A stretch of DNA of 64,000 nt from NCBI RefSeq assembly GCF_004791585.1, contig NZ_SRUU01000025.1:1-64000 (forward strand), in the 5' to 3' direction. The notes beneath the pieces were generated by a model. It ran no database searches. It worked only from the letters and a program-made list of their open reading frames with translations, and was not told the DNA's origin. Source of the DNA: Mesorhizobium sp. M1C.F.Ca.ET.210.01.1.1 (GTDB taxonomy: Bacteria; Pseudomonadota; Alphaproteobacteria; Rhizobiales; Rhizobiaceae). Below, piece after piece: positions 25,081-34,454 of the stretch (position 1 is its first letter; the number at the start of each line of letters is the position of its first letter). Position numbers and translations under genes: made by a program.

Positions 25081-26040
25081 CTACTTCAGCAGCCCTTTTT
25101 CCTTGTAATATTTCTCCGCGCCGGGATGCAGCGGCACCGGCATGCCGTTGAGCGCCTTGGCCGGATCGATCGCCTTGGCGGCGGCGTGCGCGGCGGCGAG
25201 CTGGTCGAGATGCTCGAACATCAGCTTGGTCATCTGATAGGCGGTCTCGTCGGAAACATCGGCCCGGGTGACGAGGAAATTGCCGACCGCGGCGGTCGCG
25301 ACATCCTCCGCCTGGCCCTCATAGGTCCCCTTGGGAATGACGACCGACAGATAGGGCGAGCCGATCTTGGCGACATCCTCGGCCGGCACGGCGACGACAT
25401 TGATCGGCACGGAGGTGGCGAGGTCGCGGATCGAGGCGACGCCCAGGCCGGCCGATTGCAGCGTGGCGTCGAGCTGGCGGTTCTTGATCAGCTCGACCGA
25501 TTCGGCGAAAGGCAGATATTCGACGCGTCCGAGATCCTCGTATTTCAGCCCGGCGGCGGCGAAGATGGCGCGGGCGTTGAGTTCCGTGCCGGAGGCGGGC
25601 GCGCCGACCGACAGGCTCTTGCCCTTGAGGTCGGCGAGCGTCTTGATGCCGGACTCCTTGCTGGCGACGATCTGGATGTAGTTGGGATAGATGGCGGCGA
25701 TGCCACGCAGCTTGTCGAGCTTGCCGGGAAAGCCGGCCTCGGTGTTGCCTTCGGCGGCGAGCTTGACGGAATCGCCGAGCGCGAAGGCGATCTCGCCCTT
25801 GCCCTGCTGCAGCAGGTTGAGGTTCTCGACCGATGCCTTGGTCGCCTGCACCTGGGTGCGGGCGCCTTCGATGCCCTTGCCGTAGATCTCGGACAGCGCG
25901 ACGCCGAGCGGATAATAGACGCCCGACGTGCCGCCGGTCAGCACGTTGATGAATTCCTGCGCCCCGGCCGACATGGCGCCGAGGCCGAGCGACAGCGCCA
26001 AAGCGCCGGCGGCACCAAATTTCGTCCTGAAATCGCGCAT
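25081..26040 (-). CDS. TAXI-family TRAP solute-binding protein
   Basis: Encodes 319 residues from ATG 26040, preceded by GGAGGAGG. A Sec signal peptide covers about residues 1-27 (FGAAGALALSLGLGAMSAGA). The mature start EFINVLTGGTSGVYYPLGVALSEIY is diagnostic of TAXI proteins. Ligands in the family include glutamate, alpha-ketoglutarate and related acids; the ligand here is unknown. First gene of the TAXI-permease-DUF1850 unit. Confidence 0.93.
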   Translation of the reverse strand: MRDFRTKFGAAGALALSLGLGAMSAGAQEFINVLTGGTSGVYYPLGVALSEIYGKGIEGARTQVQATKASVENLNLLQQGKGEIAFALGDSVKLAAEGNTEAGFPGKLDKLRGIAAIYPNYIQIVASKESGIKTLADLKGKSLSVGAPASGTELNARAIFAAAGLKYEDLGRVEYLPFAESVELIKNRQLDATLQSAGLGVASIRDLATSVPINVVAVPAEDVAKIGSPYLSVVIPKGTYEGQAEDVATAAVGNFLVTRADVSDETAYQMTKLMFEHLDQLAAAHAAAKAIDPAKALNGMPVPLHPGAEKYYKEKGLLK

Positions 26041-26223
26041 ATGGTTTCCTCCTCCTGAAACAACGGCTCGCGCCTCACCGCCTCTCCGGCGCGAAGTTCG
26101 GAGTTTAGACAGGAGGCACGAAATGCCAACCCGCAATTGCATGCATTAGACCAACGGTTGAGTGTGGCGAAAAGCGCCGGCTTGCGCTCGATCGCTTCGG
26201 GGGCGAAAGATTTTCAAGGCGCC

Positions 26224-26249
26224 TGTCGAAATCGGCCGCAGCCGCACGA
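26224..26249 (+). promoter_or_regulatory. Candidate ECF42-type sigma promoter
   Basis: TGTCGA (26224-26229) and CGA (26247-26249) are separated by 17 bases, about 50 bases upstream of the DGPF gene start. From memory the ECF42 group recognises TGTCGA at -35 and a CGA/CGTC-type -10 and autoregulates its DGPF operon; this site fits that pattern. Confidence 0.55.
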
Positions 26250-26298
26250 CATAGGTCGGCCCGCGACGACGCGGCCTTCGAGAAAACGGAGAAGACCC

Positions 26299-26661
26299 AT
26301 GCGATACATGCTTTTGATCTACAATGACGAAGCCGCGATGGCGAATGCGCCGCGCGACAAGACCGAGCAGACGCTCGCGGCCTATGGCGCCTATACCGAA
26401 GCCTTGAAGAAATCCGGCGCGTACCTTGCCGGCGAAAGGCTGCGCCCGACCCAGGCAGCGACATCGATCAGGATGGCCAACGGCAAGACCAACGTGCTCG
26501 ATGGTCCCTATGCCGATACCAAGGAGCAGCTTGCCGGTTTCTACATGATCGAGGCGACGGACATCGACACGGCCATGGAATGGGGCGCGCGCTGCCCGGC
26601 AGCCAGCACCGGCACGGTCGAGGTGCGACCGATCTGGGAAATGACCGACTACCTGTCCTAG
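26299..26661 (+). CDS. DGPF/YCII-related protein, ECF42 partner
   Basis: Encodes 120 residues (MRYMLLIYNDEAAMANAPRD; NVLDGPYADTKEQLAGFYMI). The DGPY...E..AGF block is the DGPF signature of YCII-related dimeric ferredoxin-fold proteins. Genes of this family are the regular upstream partners of ECF42 sigma factors, whose activity they are thought to accompany or report; their biochemical role is unsettled. ATG 26299 follows GGAGAAG. The sigma gene begins 4 bases after its stop, so the two form an operon behind the promoter candidate at 26224-26249. Confidence 0.88.
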   Translation: MRYMLLIYNDEAAMANAPRDKTEQTLAAYGAYTEALKKSGAYLAGERLRPTQAATSIRMANGKTNVLDGPYADTKEQLAGFYMIEATDIDTAMEWGARCPAASTGTVEVRPIWEMTDYLS

Positions 26662-26665
26662 CAAC

Positions 26666-27913
26666 ATGGACGGTCGCCAGGAGATGGCGCGGGCGGCGGC
26701 CGAGGCGGCCGCCCGTCAGAGCTACGGCAAGCTGGTCGCCTATCTCGCGGCCCGCACGCGCGACGTCGCCGGCGCCGAGGACGCGCTGGCCGAAGCGTTC
26801 GCCGCGGCGCTGGAGCGCTGGCCGAGAAGCGGCGTGCCCGAAAAACCGGAAGCCTGGCTGCTCGCGGTGGCGCGCCGGCGCGGCGTCGACGCCGTGCGGC
26901 GGCGGCTGACCGGCGAGGCGGCGCGCGACCATCTGCAGCTGATTGCCGAAGAGGCGGAGGCGCACATGACGAGTGAGGATTTGCCCGACGAGCGGCTCAG
27001 GCTGATGTTTGCCTGCGCCCATCCGGCGATCGAATCGAGCGTGCGCGCGCCGCTGATCCTGCAGACTGTGCTGGGCTTCGACGCGGCGACCATCGCTTCC
27101 GCTTTCCTCGTCTCGCCGGCGACGATGAGCCAGCGTCTCGTGCGCGCCAAGAACCGCATCCGCGAGGCCGGCATCCCCTTCCGCGTGCCGGAGCAGGCCG
27201 AGCTTGGCGAGCGGCTCGGCGCCGTGCTGGAAGCGATCTACGCCACTTTTGCCGAAGGTTGGTCAGACCCGGCCGGCACCGAGACGCGACGGCGCAACCT
27301 TGCCAGCGAAGGCATCTGGCTCGGCCGGCTCGTCGCCTCGCTGATCCCGGACGAGCCGGAAACACTCGGGCTTCTGGCGCTGATGCTTTTCGCCGAAGCG
27401 CGGCGCGCGGCGCGGCGCAGCCCCGAGGGAGATTTCGTGCCGCTGGCCGCGCAGGACGCGGCGTACTGGGACGACGCGCTGATCGACGAGGCGGAAGCGC
27501 TGCTCAAGCGCGCGGCGGCCAGGAGAATCATCGGCCGCTACCAATTGGAAGCCGCCGTGCAGTCGGCGCATACGGAGCGACGGCGCAGCGGCAGCACCGA
27601 CTGGGCCGCGATCCGCCAGCTCTACGACGCGCTGATGGCGATCGCCGGCTCGCCGGTGGTGGCGATCAACCGCGCCGTGGCGATCGCCGAGGCCGAGGGG
27701 GCTGTCGCGGGCCTTGCCGCGCTCGACGGGATCGGCGCCGACAGGCGGCTTGCCGAGTACCAGCCCTATTGGGCGGCGCGGGCCGAGCTATCGGCCAGGC
27801 TCGGCAGGACGGCCGATGCCGCCGAAGCCTATGACCGGGCGATCGGCCTGGAGCGCGATCCGGCCTTGCGCCGCTTCCTGCAGACGGAGCGGGGCAAGCT
27901 GGTCCGGAACTAA
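26666..27913 (+). CDS. ECF42-group RNA polymerase sigma factor with C-terminal TPR-like extension
   Basis: Encodes 415 residues, twice the length of an ordinary ECF sigma. Sigma region 2 lies at about 15-80 (VAGAEDALAEAFAAALERWP), region 4 at about 115-170 (IASAFLVSPATMSQRLVRAKNRIR), and a long C-terminal domain (about 185-415) carries TPR-like helices (AIGLERDPALRRFLQTERG). The extension and the DGPF partner define ECF42, which lacks an anti-sigma factor and is believed to be controlled through its C-terminus. Targets beyond its own operon are unknown. Confidence 0.9.
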   Translation: MDGRQEMARAAAEAAARQSYGKLVAYLAARTRDVAGAEDALAEAFAAALERWPRSGVPEKPEAWLLAVARRRGVDAVRRRLTGEAARDHLQLIAEEAEAHMTSEDLPDERLRLMFACAHPAIESSVRAPLILQTVLGFDAATIASAFLVSPATMSQRLVRAKNRIREAGIPFRVPEQAELGERLGAVLEAIYATFAEGWSDPAGTETRRRNLASEGIWLGRLVASLIPDEPETLGLLALMLFAEARRAARRSPEGDFVPLAAQDAAYWDDALIDEAEALLKRAAARRIIGRYQLEAAVQSAHTERRRSGSTDWAAIRQLYDALMAIAGSPVVAINRAVAIAEAEGAVAGLAALDGIGADRRLAEYQPYWAARAELSARLGRTADAAEAYDRAIGLERDPALRRFLQTERGKLVRN

Positions 27914-27979
27914 CGCAATTCCAGGAAAAGCGTGCGGCGGTTTTCCGTCCGGAATTACGCAAAAACAAATAGTCAGAGC
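27911..27979 (-). repeat. Family A hairpin repeat (GCAATTCC...GGAATTGC), minus orientation
   Basis: Read on the minus strand: CGCTCTGACTATTTGTTTTT, then a GCGTAATTCCGG arm, a GGAAAACCGCCGCACGCTTT loop region and the CCTGGAATTGCG arm. It matches the other family A copies at 37583, 47961, 51419 and 63153. It fills the gap between the ECF42 gene and the convergent frameshifted GST gene. Confidence 0.75.
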
Positions 27980-27989
27980 GAGACGGCCG

Positions 27990-28618
27990 TTACTCCTGCG
28001 GCCACATGTCGTGCGCCGCGTTAAGCCTGCGCATCAATTCGTGCTGGCGCAATTTGCCCCACAGCCGTTCGATGTTCGGCCACGCCATGCGTGCCCTCTC
28101 GGTATCGGGATGCCAGGCCGCCAGCATGACGAGGTAGATGTCGGCGAGCGACAGTTCTTCGCCCGCCAGCCAGTTTCGGCCGGCAAGCGCGTTGTCGACA
28201 ATGGCAAAGCCGCGATCCATCTCGGCGATAGCCGCCTCTTCACCGCCTGCACGCCGTCGGCGCTGGCCGTGTAGCGATGGGCGTAATAGAGCCTGAGGAT
28301 CGCGGGATAGAGCACCGACGACATGAAGGCCATCCAGCGCAGGAAGTCGGCGCGGCCCGGCGAGCCCGCTTCCGGCGAGAGACCGGCCTGCGGGTGACGC
28401 TCGGCGAGCAGGATGCAGATTGCCGCCGATTCGGTCAGCGAGCAGCCATCGGGCAAGGTTAGCGCCGGCACCTGGTTCAAGGGGCTGACGGCGAGAAAAG
28501 CCGGGTCGGGCGGGTCCTTCTTCGGCACGTCGATCTGCCGGAACGGCGCGTCGGCCATGGCAAGGGCCGCCTCGACGACGAAGCCGCCGCTGCCGGGGCG
28601 CGTGTAGAGCGTATACAT
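27990..28618 (-). pseudogene. Glutathione S-transferase family gene, frameshifted
   Basis: The first ~125 residues (MYTLYTRPGSGGFVVEAALA; FLAVSPLNQVPALTLPDGCSLTESAAICILLAERHP) are a GST thioredoxin-fold domain and the start of the helical domain. After VQAVK at 28236-28238 one base is missing; the next frame then continues with AAIAEMDRGFAIVDNALAGR and ends at TAA 27990. The total of 629 bases is one short of 210 codons. One inserted base restores a normal 209-residue GST. ATG 28618 follows GGGAGAA. Sequencing error or recent inactivation cannot be separated from sequence alone. Confidence 0.82.
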
Positions 28619-28790
28619 CAAAATTCTCCCGCCGGCCGATTGCGGCCGGCGACGATATGAGCCGGAAGCGGGGGTCCGCTCAAGCTTGGCGCCGCCTGCC
28701 AGAGACGCTTTTCGAACAGTCCAGCAAGGACTGGCGAGACATTACCGACTTCGTGAGGGCGGCTGAGGCCAACCTCCGAAGTACGCGCGC

Positions 28791-29771
28791 CTAGGCCCCC
28801 AGCCCGTCGAACAGGATCGTCGACAGATAGCGCTCGGCAAAGGACGGGATGACGACGACCAGGTTCTTGCCTTTGTTCTCCGGCCGCGAGCCGACGACGA
28901 TCGCCGCCTGCAACGCTGCACCCGACGAGATGCCGACCGGCACGCCTTCGAGGCGGGCGACAAGGCGCGCATTGGAGACCGAGTCCTCGTTCGAGACGCG
29001 CACGATCTCGTCATAGATCGTGGTGTCGAGGATCTTGGGCGCGAAACCGGCGCCGATGCCCTGGATTTTGTGCGGGCCGGGCTGACCGCCGGAGAGCACC
29101 GGCGAAGCCTCCGGCTCGACGGCCACGACATGCAGCGAAGGCTTGCGCTTCTTCAGCACCTGGCCGACGCCGGTGATGGTGCCGCCGGTGCCAATGCCGG
29201 CAACGAAGATGTCGACCTCGCCATTGGTGTCGTTCCAGATCTCCTCGGCCGTGGTGCGGCGATGGATCTCTGGATTGGCCGGATTCTCGAACTGCTGCGG
29301 GATGATGGCGTTGGGCAGTGTGGCGGCGAGCTCATCGGCCTTGGCGATGGCGCCCTTCATGCCTTTCGGCCCCTCGGTGAGCACCAGTTCGGCGCCGAGC
29401 AGCGCCAGCATCTTGCGGCGCTCGACCGACATCGTCTCCGGCATGGTGAGGATCAGCTTGTAGCCCTTGGCGGCGGCGGCGAAGGCCAGCGCGATGCCCG
29501 TGTTTCCGGAAGTCGGCTCGATCAGCGTGGTCCTGCCTGGCGCGATCTTGCCGGCGGCCTCCAGCGCCTCGATCATGGCGACGCCGATGCGGTCCTTGAC
29601 CGAGGCGATCGGATTGAAGAATTCGAGCTTGGCCAGAACGTTGGCGACGATGCCCTTCTCCCTGGCGAACTTGTCCAGCCGCACCAGCGGCGTGTCTCCA
29701 ATCGTCTCGGTGATCGAGTTGAAGATGCGGCCGCGGCCGGGCACGCGCGCGGAGGTGACGGGCTTGTTCAT
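28791..29771 (-). CDS. cysK: Cysteine synthase A (O-acetylserine sulfhydrylase)
   Basis: Encodes 326 residues of the fold-type II PLP family. Visible: the Schiff-base lysine in NPIASVKDRIG, the substrate loop PTSGNTGIALA, the phosphate loop GIGTGGTITGVG and ISSGAALQAA. It makes cysteine from O-acetylserine and sulfide. ATG 29771 (MNKPVTS) is preferred over an upstream start because GGGAG precedes it. Monocistronic. The window also encodes reverse transsulfuration (CBS-CGL at 54.9-57.5 kb), so the organism can make cysteine by two routes. Confidence 0.94.
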   Translation of the reverse strand: MNKPVTSARVPGRGRIFNSITETIGDTPLVRLDKFAREKGIVANVLAKLEFFNPIASVKDRIGVAMIEALEAAGKIAPGRTTLIEPTSGNTGIALAFAAAAKGYKLILTMPETMSVERRKMLALLGAELVLTEGPKGMKGAIAKADELAATLPNAIIPQQFENPANPEIHRRTTAEEIWNDTNGEVDIFVAGIGTGGTITGVGQVLKKRKPSLHVVAVEPEASPVLSGGQPGPHKIQGIGAGFAPKILDTTIYDEIVRVSNEDSVSNARLVARLEGVPVGISSGAALQAAIVVGSRPENKGKNLVVVIPSFAERYLSTILFDGLGA

Positions 29772-29961
29772 CGGTTTCGCTCCCAAGGCAAAGACATTAG
29801 CCAGACAGAATAGGGCTTTCAGCCGCGCAAGATAGGCTGCCAGCCGAAAATATCCGAGTGGGGCGGTTGCTGAAAACCACCCCCCGCCGGAAATGCATTT
29901 TCCGGATTGGCCCGATTTCGGAATGGCTTGGCCGAAACACCGGACCGATTGATACGCGAGC

Positions 29962-30579
29962 CTATTGGCGCGCCGCTATAGCTGCGGCTGCACCCATCAT
30001 GAAGCCGGCGGCGGTGCGGTTGAGAATCTTCAGCGCACGCGGCGACTTCAGGAACCAGCGCGCCTTGGCGGCCAGCGCCAGATAGGGCACCAGCACCACG
30101 AACAGCACGACGACGGTGAGCGCCACCAGGATGCCGTAGTCGGCCAGCGTGATGGTCTTCAGGTCGACGATGGTCGGCGTGATGGCAAGGTAGAAGATCA
30201 TCGTCTTCGGATTGCCGAGCGTCACCGTCAGCCCGGCGATGAAGCTCGCCACGAAGCCACCCTTGCCTTTGCGCGCCTCGACCGTTTCGGGCGAAATGCC
30301 GCTGGTCCAGAAGCGCCAGGCAAGGAAAGCGAGATAGGCGACACCGGCCCATTTGATGGCCAGGAAGACCATGCCGAAGGTCTGCGCGACGAAGGCCAGG
30401 CCGAGCACCACGGCGGTGAGATAGGTGATATCGCCGAGCATCAGGCCGAACGACATCGCCAGCGAGGAACGGAAGCCGGAGCCGAGCGCGCGGGCGACCA
30501 GCGCCGTTACGCCGGGGCCCGGAATGGCGGCGGCCACGCCGAGGGCGGCGCTGTAAGCGAGAAATCCGGTGAGGGTCAT
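29962..30579 (-). CDS. LysE-family amino acid/metabolite exporter
   Basis: Encodes 205 residues with about six membrane helices. The N-terminal block AYSAALGVAAAIPGPGVTALVARALGSG contains the PGP motif of the LysE/RhtB family; GLTVTLGNPKTMIFYLAITP is the second signature. These proteins export amino acids such as lysine, threonine or homoserine lactone using the proton gradient; substrate unknown. ATG 30579. Between this gene and cysK lies a small hairpin (29887-29905, CCGGAAA/TTTCCGG) of uncertain meaning. Confidence 0.88.
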   Translation of the reverse strand: MTLTGFLAYSAALGVAAAIPGPGVTALVARALGSGFRSSLAMSFGLMLGDITYLTAVVLGLAFVAQTFGMVFLAIKWAGVAYLAFLAWRFWTSGISPETVEARKGKGGFVASFIAGLTVTLGNPKTMIFYLAITPTIVDLKTITLADYGILVALTVVVLFVVLVPYLALAAKARWFLKSPRALKILNRTAAGFMMGAAAAIAARQ

Positions 30580-30706
30580 GGTTCCAAGCCCTGGTTTCAA
30601 AGGGTGATCCCGCAAGCCGGGATTGCCCTGAAGCGGCGGCTGACTACCACAAATCCCCTTTCCGGTTAATTCCCTTGCGGCTGGATTCGATTGCACCAGC
30701 GAGGCT

Positions 30707-32057
30707 TCAGGACCGGCCCTCGCCGTATGTGACGCGCCAGATGGTGCCGTTGCCGTCCTCGGTCAGGATCAGCGCGCCGTCCTTCGCCACAGCCACACCA
30801 ACCGGCCGGCCCCAGACCGCGTCGTCGGCAATGACGAAGCCGGTGGCGAAATCCTCATATTCGCCGGTCGGCTTGCCGTCCTTGAACTTCAGCCGCACCA
30901 CCTTGTAGCCGGTGCGGATCTTGCGATTCCAGGAACCGTGCAAGGTGACGAAGGCGTCGCCCTTGTAGTCGCCCGGGAAGTTGCGGCCTTCGTAGAAGGC
31001 AATGTTGAGCGGCGCCGAATGCGCCTGCATCAGAACGTCAGGCACCGTGACCTTGCCGGCGAGATCGGGCCGTGCGCCCTTGTGGCGCGGATCCTCATTG
31101 TCGCCGATATAGTACCAGGGCCAGCCATAGAAGGCGCCGTCCTTGACGGCCGTGGCGTATTCGAAAGGCACGTCGTCGCCGAGCTCGTCGCGTTCGTTGA
31201 CGACGCACCAGAGCGCGCCCGTCGCCGGCTGCACGGTCATGCCCGAGCAATTGCGCAGGCCGGTGGCGACCATCCTGCGGTTGTTGCCGTCGGGATCGAA
31301 GGCGAGCACGTCGGCGCGGCCTTCCTCGGAACCCCAGGCGGCGCCGAGCGGCTTCGACCTTGCCCATTCCTCGACGCCGCCTTTCGGCCTGGCGCCCATG
31401 TCCTCAGCGATGTTCGAGCCCGAGCCGACCGACAGATAGAGCGTCTTGCCGTCGGGCGAAAAGGCGATGTCGCGCGTCCAGTGGTGGCTTGAGGGGACGT
31501 CGGAGACGATCGTTTCCGGCCTGCCGGACGCTTCGAGATCGCCCTCCTTATAGGGAAAGCGCACGACGCTGTCGCTGTTTGGCGACATAGACCCATTGCG
31601 GCTTATCGCCCGGCGGATAGAAGGCGATGCCGTAGGGCCGGGTCAGGCCCTTGGCGAAGACGGACTTCCCAGCGGGTTTCGCGCTTCCTTGCGCGGGCCG
31701 ATAGGCGAGGACCTGGTTCGCCCTGCTGTCGGCGATGAAGAGATCGCCGTTCGGCGCGACGCGCACGACGCGCGGGCCGTCGAGGCCGGACGCGACGAGC
31801 TCGACGGAGAAACCGGGCGGGAGGATCGGCCTCGCATCCTCGGGGCGATCGGTGACGCCGCCGCCGTTCGACGCAGAGTCGGTGACATAGGGCTTCGGCA
31901 GATCGTCCGGCTTGATGAGACGCCGGACGCCTGGCCGGTCGGCCTTCCAGTCGCCGAAGGCTTTCTTGCCTGTGAGCAAAGCTTGGTCGGCCTGCTGCGC
32001 CAGGGCCGCGGCGGCAACGGACAGGGCGAGGGCCGCAACGCCGGCGATCCGGATCAT
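30707..32057 (-). pseudogene. PQQ-type glucose/sorbosone dehydrogenase-like protein, frameshifted
   Basis: A signal peptide (MIRIAGVAALALSVAAAALA, cleavage near residue 20) leads into a GSDH/L-sorbosone dehydrogenase beta-propeller (PPGFSVELVASGLDGPRVV; SHHWTRDIAFSPDGKTLYLSVGSGSN; PWYYIGDNEDPRHKGARPDL). At 31578-31580 a run of three A on the coding strand (GCCAAACAGC) has one base too many; with two A the frame continues VYVANSDSVVRFPY. The length of 1351 bases is one over 450 codons. Corrected product 449 residues, periplasmic, probably oxidising sugars or aldehydes with PQQ. A homopolymer sequencing error is plausible. Confidence 0.83.
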
Positions 32058-32166
32058 GCTGTTCTCCCTGGCAGGAAGCGCTGCGTCATGTGCAGAAACA
32101 GCTGAGATCGGCCGGCGTTCCACAAAGAACGGCTGACGCACGCAGATTTGACGGAGGCAGGGAAGC

Positions 32167-32364
32167 TCAGCTTTCCTCGACGTCGAAATCCTCGTCGAGC
32201 TGCTTCTCCAGCGCGACCAGATCGGCCGGCAGCGGCAGGCCCATGGCCCGCATTTCCCTCAGCTTCTCGCGCAGCTGCTCCTGGATCTCGTGATCGTCTT
32301 CCGGCTGGTTCACCATTTCCTCGAGCAGCAGGCTGATCTGAGCCTTGAGCGATTCCAGCGCCAT
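32167..32364 (-). CDS. Small conserved acidic helical protein
   Basis: Encodes 65 residues (MALESLKAQISLLLEEMVNQ, then PEDDHEIQEQLREKLREMRA) ending in an acidic tail (LDEDFDVEES). Strongly helical, possible coiled coil, no membrane segment. ATG 32364 is chosen because AAGGAGGG lies at ideal spacing; the GTG at 32370 would be too close. I recognise it only as a conserved short rhizobial protein of unknown role. It lies 35 bases downstream of hrcA on the same strand and may be co-transcribed with it. Confidence 0.7.
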   Translation of the reverse strand: MALESLKAQISLLLEEMVNQPEDDHEIQEQLREKLREMRAMGLPLPADLVALEKQLDEDFDVEES

Positions 32365-32399
32365 TTCCACCCTCCTTGCGATGATCCGCCCGCTCCCGC

Positions 32400-33476
32400 T
32401 TAGCTCAGCATGCGCGAGATCAATTGGGCAGTATAGTCGACCATAGGTACGATGCGGGCATAGTTGAGCCGGGTCGGGCCGATGACGCCGAGCGCACCGA
32501 CGACGCGCGCGTCCTTGTCGCGATAGGGCGCGACGACCAGCGACGAGCCGGACAGCGAGAACAGCTTGTTCTCCGAGCCGATGAAGATGCGCACGCCCGA
32601 GCCTTGCTCGGCGAGGTCGAGGAGCTGCAGCAGCCCGTCCTGCGTCTCCAGATCCTCGAACAGATGGCGCAGCAGTTCGAGATCCGCTTGGGCGGTGACG
32701 TTCTCCAGAAGGTTGGCGCGGCCGCGCACGATGAGGCGCGCCGGCAGGCCGCTTTCGGAGCCGGCCCAGACCGCGAGGCCCTTCTCGACCAGATCCTGCG
32801 ACAGCGTGTCGAGGGCGGACTTCGTCTCGTCCTTGATGCGGGCGATCTCGATGCGCGCCTCAGCCAGCGTGCGGCCCCTGATATGCGCGTTGAGGAAGTT
32901 GGAAGCCTCGTGCAGCTGCGAGACGGTGATGCCGGCCGGCAGGTCGACGACGCGGTTCTCGACGTCGCCGCCCTGCGATACCAGCACGGCCAGCGCCTTG
33001 GTGGGTTCGAGCTGGATGAACTCGATATGCTTGAGCGCCACCTCGTTCTTGGCCGCGAGCACCAGGCCGGCGCCGCGCGACATGCCGGACAGCATCTGGC
33101 TGGCCTCGGTCAGCATGTGCTCCAGCGTCGCGCCCGAGCCCGAGGCGCGCACCTGCGCCTCGATGACGCGGCGCTCCTCGTCGGACAGGTCGCCGAGCTC
33201 CATGAAGGCGTCGACGAAGAAGCGCAGCCCGGTCTGGGTCGGCAGGCGGCCGGCCGAGATGTGGGGCGCGTAGATCAATCCCAGATGCTCGAGATCGCTC
33301 ATCACGTTGCGGATGGTAGCCGGCGACAGCGATGAGGGCAGGATGCGCGACAGGCTGCGCGAGCCGACCGGCTCGCCATCGCGCAGATAGGAATCGACAA
33401 TCCGCCTGAAGATGTCGCGCGAACGCATGTCGAGCGACTGAAGCACGGGTGAAGCGGGATCGACTGCCTTGTTCAT
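32400..33476 (-). CDS. hrcA: Heat-inducible transcription repressor HrcA
   Basis: Encodes 358 residues. The N-terminal winged helix (about 10-85) contains RDIFRRIVDSYLRDGEPVGSRSLS and SPATIRNVMSDLEHLGLIYAPHISAGR, diagnostic of HrcA. The GAF-like central domain and dimerisation insert follow. HrcA represses groESL through CIRCE elements in alphaproteobacteria and its folding depends on GroEL. No CIRCE (TTAGCACTC-N9-GAGTGCTAA) is visible in this window, so its targets lie elsewhere. ATG 33476, divergent from rph 170 bases away. Confidence 0.95.
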   Translation of the reverse strand: MNKAVDPASPVLQSLDMRSRDIFRRIVDSYLRDGEPVGSRSLSRILPSSLSPATIRNVMSDLEHLGLIYAPHISAGRLPTQTGLRFFVDAFMELGDLSDEERRVIEAQVRASGSGATLEHMLTEASQMLSGMSRGAGLVLAAKNEVALKHIEFIQLEPTKALAVLVSQGGDVENRVVDLPAGITVSQLHEASNFLNAHIRGRTLAEARIEIARIKDETKSALDTLSQDLVEKGLAVWAGSESGLPARLIVRGRANLLENVTAQADLELLRHLFEDLETQDGLLQLLDLAEQGSGVRIFIGSENKLFSLSGSSLVVAPYRDKDARVVGALGVIGPTRLNYARIVPMVDYTAQLISRMLS

Positions 33477-33646
33477 TCCAGCCAGGAACCTCCGCTTAGA
33501 AGATATAGACTTCCGCCCCAAAGGCGCAACCCGGCCTGCTTTCCCCGCGCCCCTGTTTCCCTTGCGCTCCCCTTTTCCTTTGCGCCATGCGCCGCATGCG
33601 TCTACAAGCCGGCCACGATTCCAAAAACCATAGGAAAGAAGGCCGA

Positions 33647-34363
33647 ATGCGCCCCTCCAAACGCCAAGCCGACGAAATGCGCGCCATCTCCTTCGAGCGC
33701 GGCGTCTCCAAGCATGCCGAAGGCTCGTGCCTGGTGAAGTTCGGCGACACGCATGTCTTGTGCACGGCCAGCCTGGAGGAAAAGGTGCCGGCCTGGATGC
33801 GCAATTCCGGCAAGGGCTGGGTGACGGCCGAATACGGCATGCTGCCGCGCTCGACCGGCGAGCGCATGCGCCGCGAGGCCTCCGCCGGCAAGCAGGGCGG
33901 CCGCACGCTGGAGATCCAGCGGCTGATCGGCCGCTCCTTGCGCGCCGTTGTCGACCTGCAGGCGCTGGGCGAACAGCAGATCACCGTCGACTGCGACGTC
34001 ATCCAGGCCGATGGCGGCACCCGCACGGCCTCGATCACCGGCGGCTGGGTAGCGCTCTACGATTGCCTGCGCTGGATGGAAGCGCGCCAGATGGCCAGCG
34101 TTTCCAAGGTGCTGAAGGACCATGTCGCCGCGATCTCCTGCGGCATCCATGACGGCCAGCCGGTCATCGACCTCGACTATCTCGAGGATTCTTCCGCCGG
34201 CACCGACGCCAATTTCGTCATGACCGGCAAGGGCGGCATCGTCGAGATCCAGGGCACGGCAGAGGGCGAGCCGTTTTCCGAAGAGCAGTTTTCCGCGCTG
34301 ATGGCGCTCGCCAAGAAGGGCATCCAGCGCCTGGTGAGCCTGCAGCAGATGGCGGTGGCGTAG
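33647..34363 (+). CDS. rph: Ribonuclease PH
   Basis: Encodes 238 residues. MRPSKRQADEMRAISFERGV and GKGWVTAEYGMLPRSTGERM are family blocks, and residues of the phosphate-binding loop (RTLEIQRLIGRSLRAV; GGTRTASITGGWVAL) are intact. The enzyme trims tRNA 3' ends phosphorolytically. ATG 33647 with GAAGG nearby. It heads the conserved alphaproteobacterial run rph-rdgB-hemW opposite hrcA, here interrupted by a VOC gene and a repeat. Confidence 0.96.
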   Translation: MRPSKRQADEMRAISFERGVSKHAEGSCLVKFGDTHVLCTASLEEKVPAWMRNSGKGWVTAEYGMLPRSTGERMRREASAGKQGGRTLEIQRLIGRSLRAVVDLQALGEQQITVDCDVIQADGGTRTASITGGWVALYDCLRWMEARQMASVSKVLKDHVAAISCGIHDGQPVIDLDYLEDSSAGTDANFVMTGKGGIVEIQGTAEGEPFSEEQFSALMALAKKGIQRLVSLQQMAVA

Positions 34364-34390
34364 GGTTATTGATGAGGTTGGCGATCCTTC

Positions 34391-34451
34391 GCACCCCCCT
34401 CTGGCCTGCCGGGCCCGGCCCTTCGCTGTCGCTTCGGGCAGAGGGGGGTGC
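34391..34451. repeat. Hairpin repeat between rph and the VOC gene
   Basis: Perfect 13-bp arms GCACCCCCCTCTG (34391-34403) and CAGAGGGGGGTGC (34439-34451), with a GC-rich loop containing 'gcctgccgggcccggcc'. It is related to the 'cctctggcctgccgg' repeats at 54.8 and 61.8 kb. The right arm lies 3 bases before the GTG start of the VOC gene, so its GAGGGGGG also serves as that gene's Shine-Dalgarno. Confidence 0.7.
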
Positions 34452-34454
34452 CTC

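Noticed and set aside
28657..28794. 45-residue plus-strand ORF (MSRKRGSAQAWRRLPETLFE...)
   Set aside because: The composition looks protein-like, but it has no Shine-Dalgarno and its end overlaps cysK on the other strand; it could be a remnant, with insufficient support.
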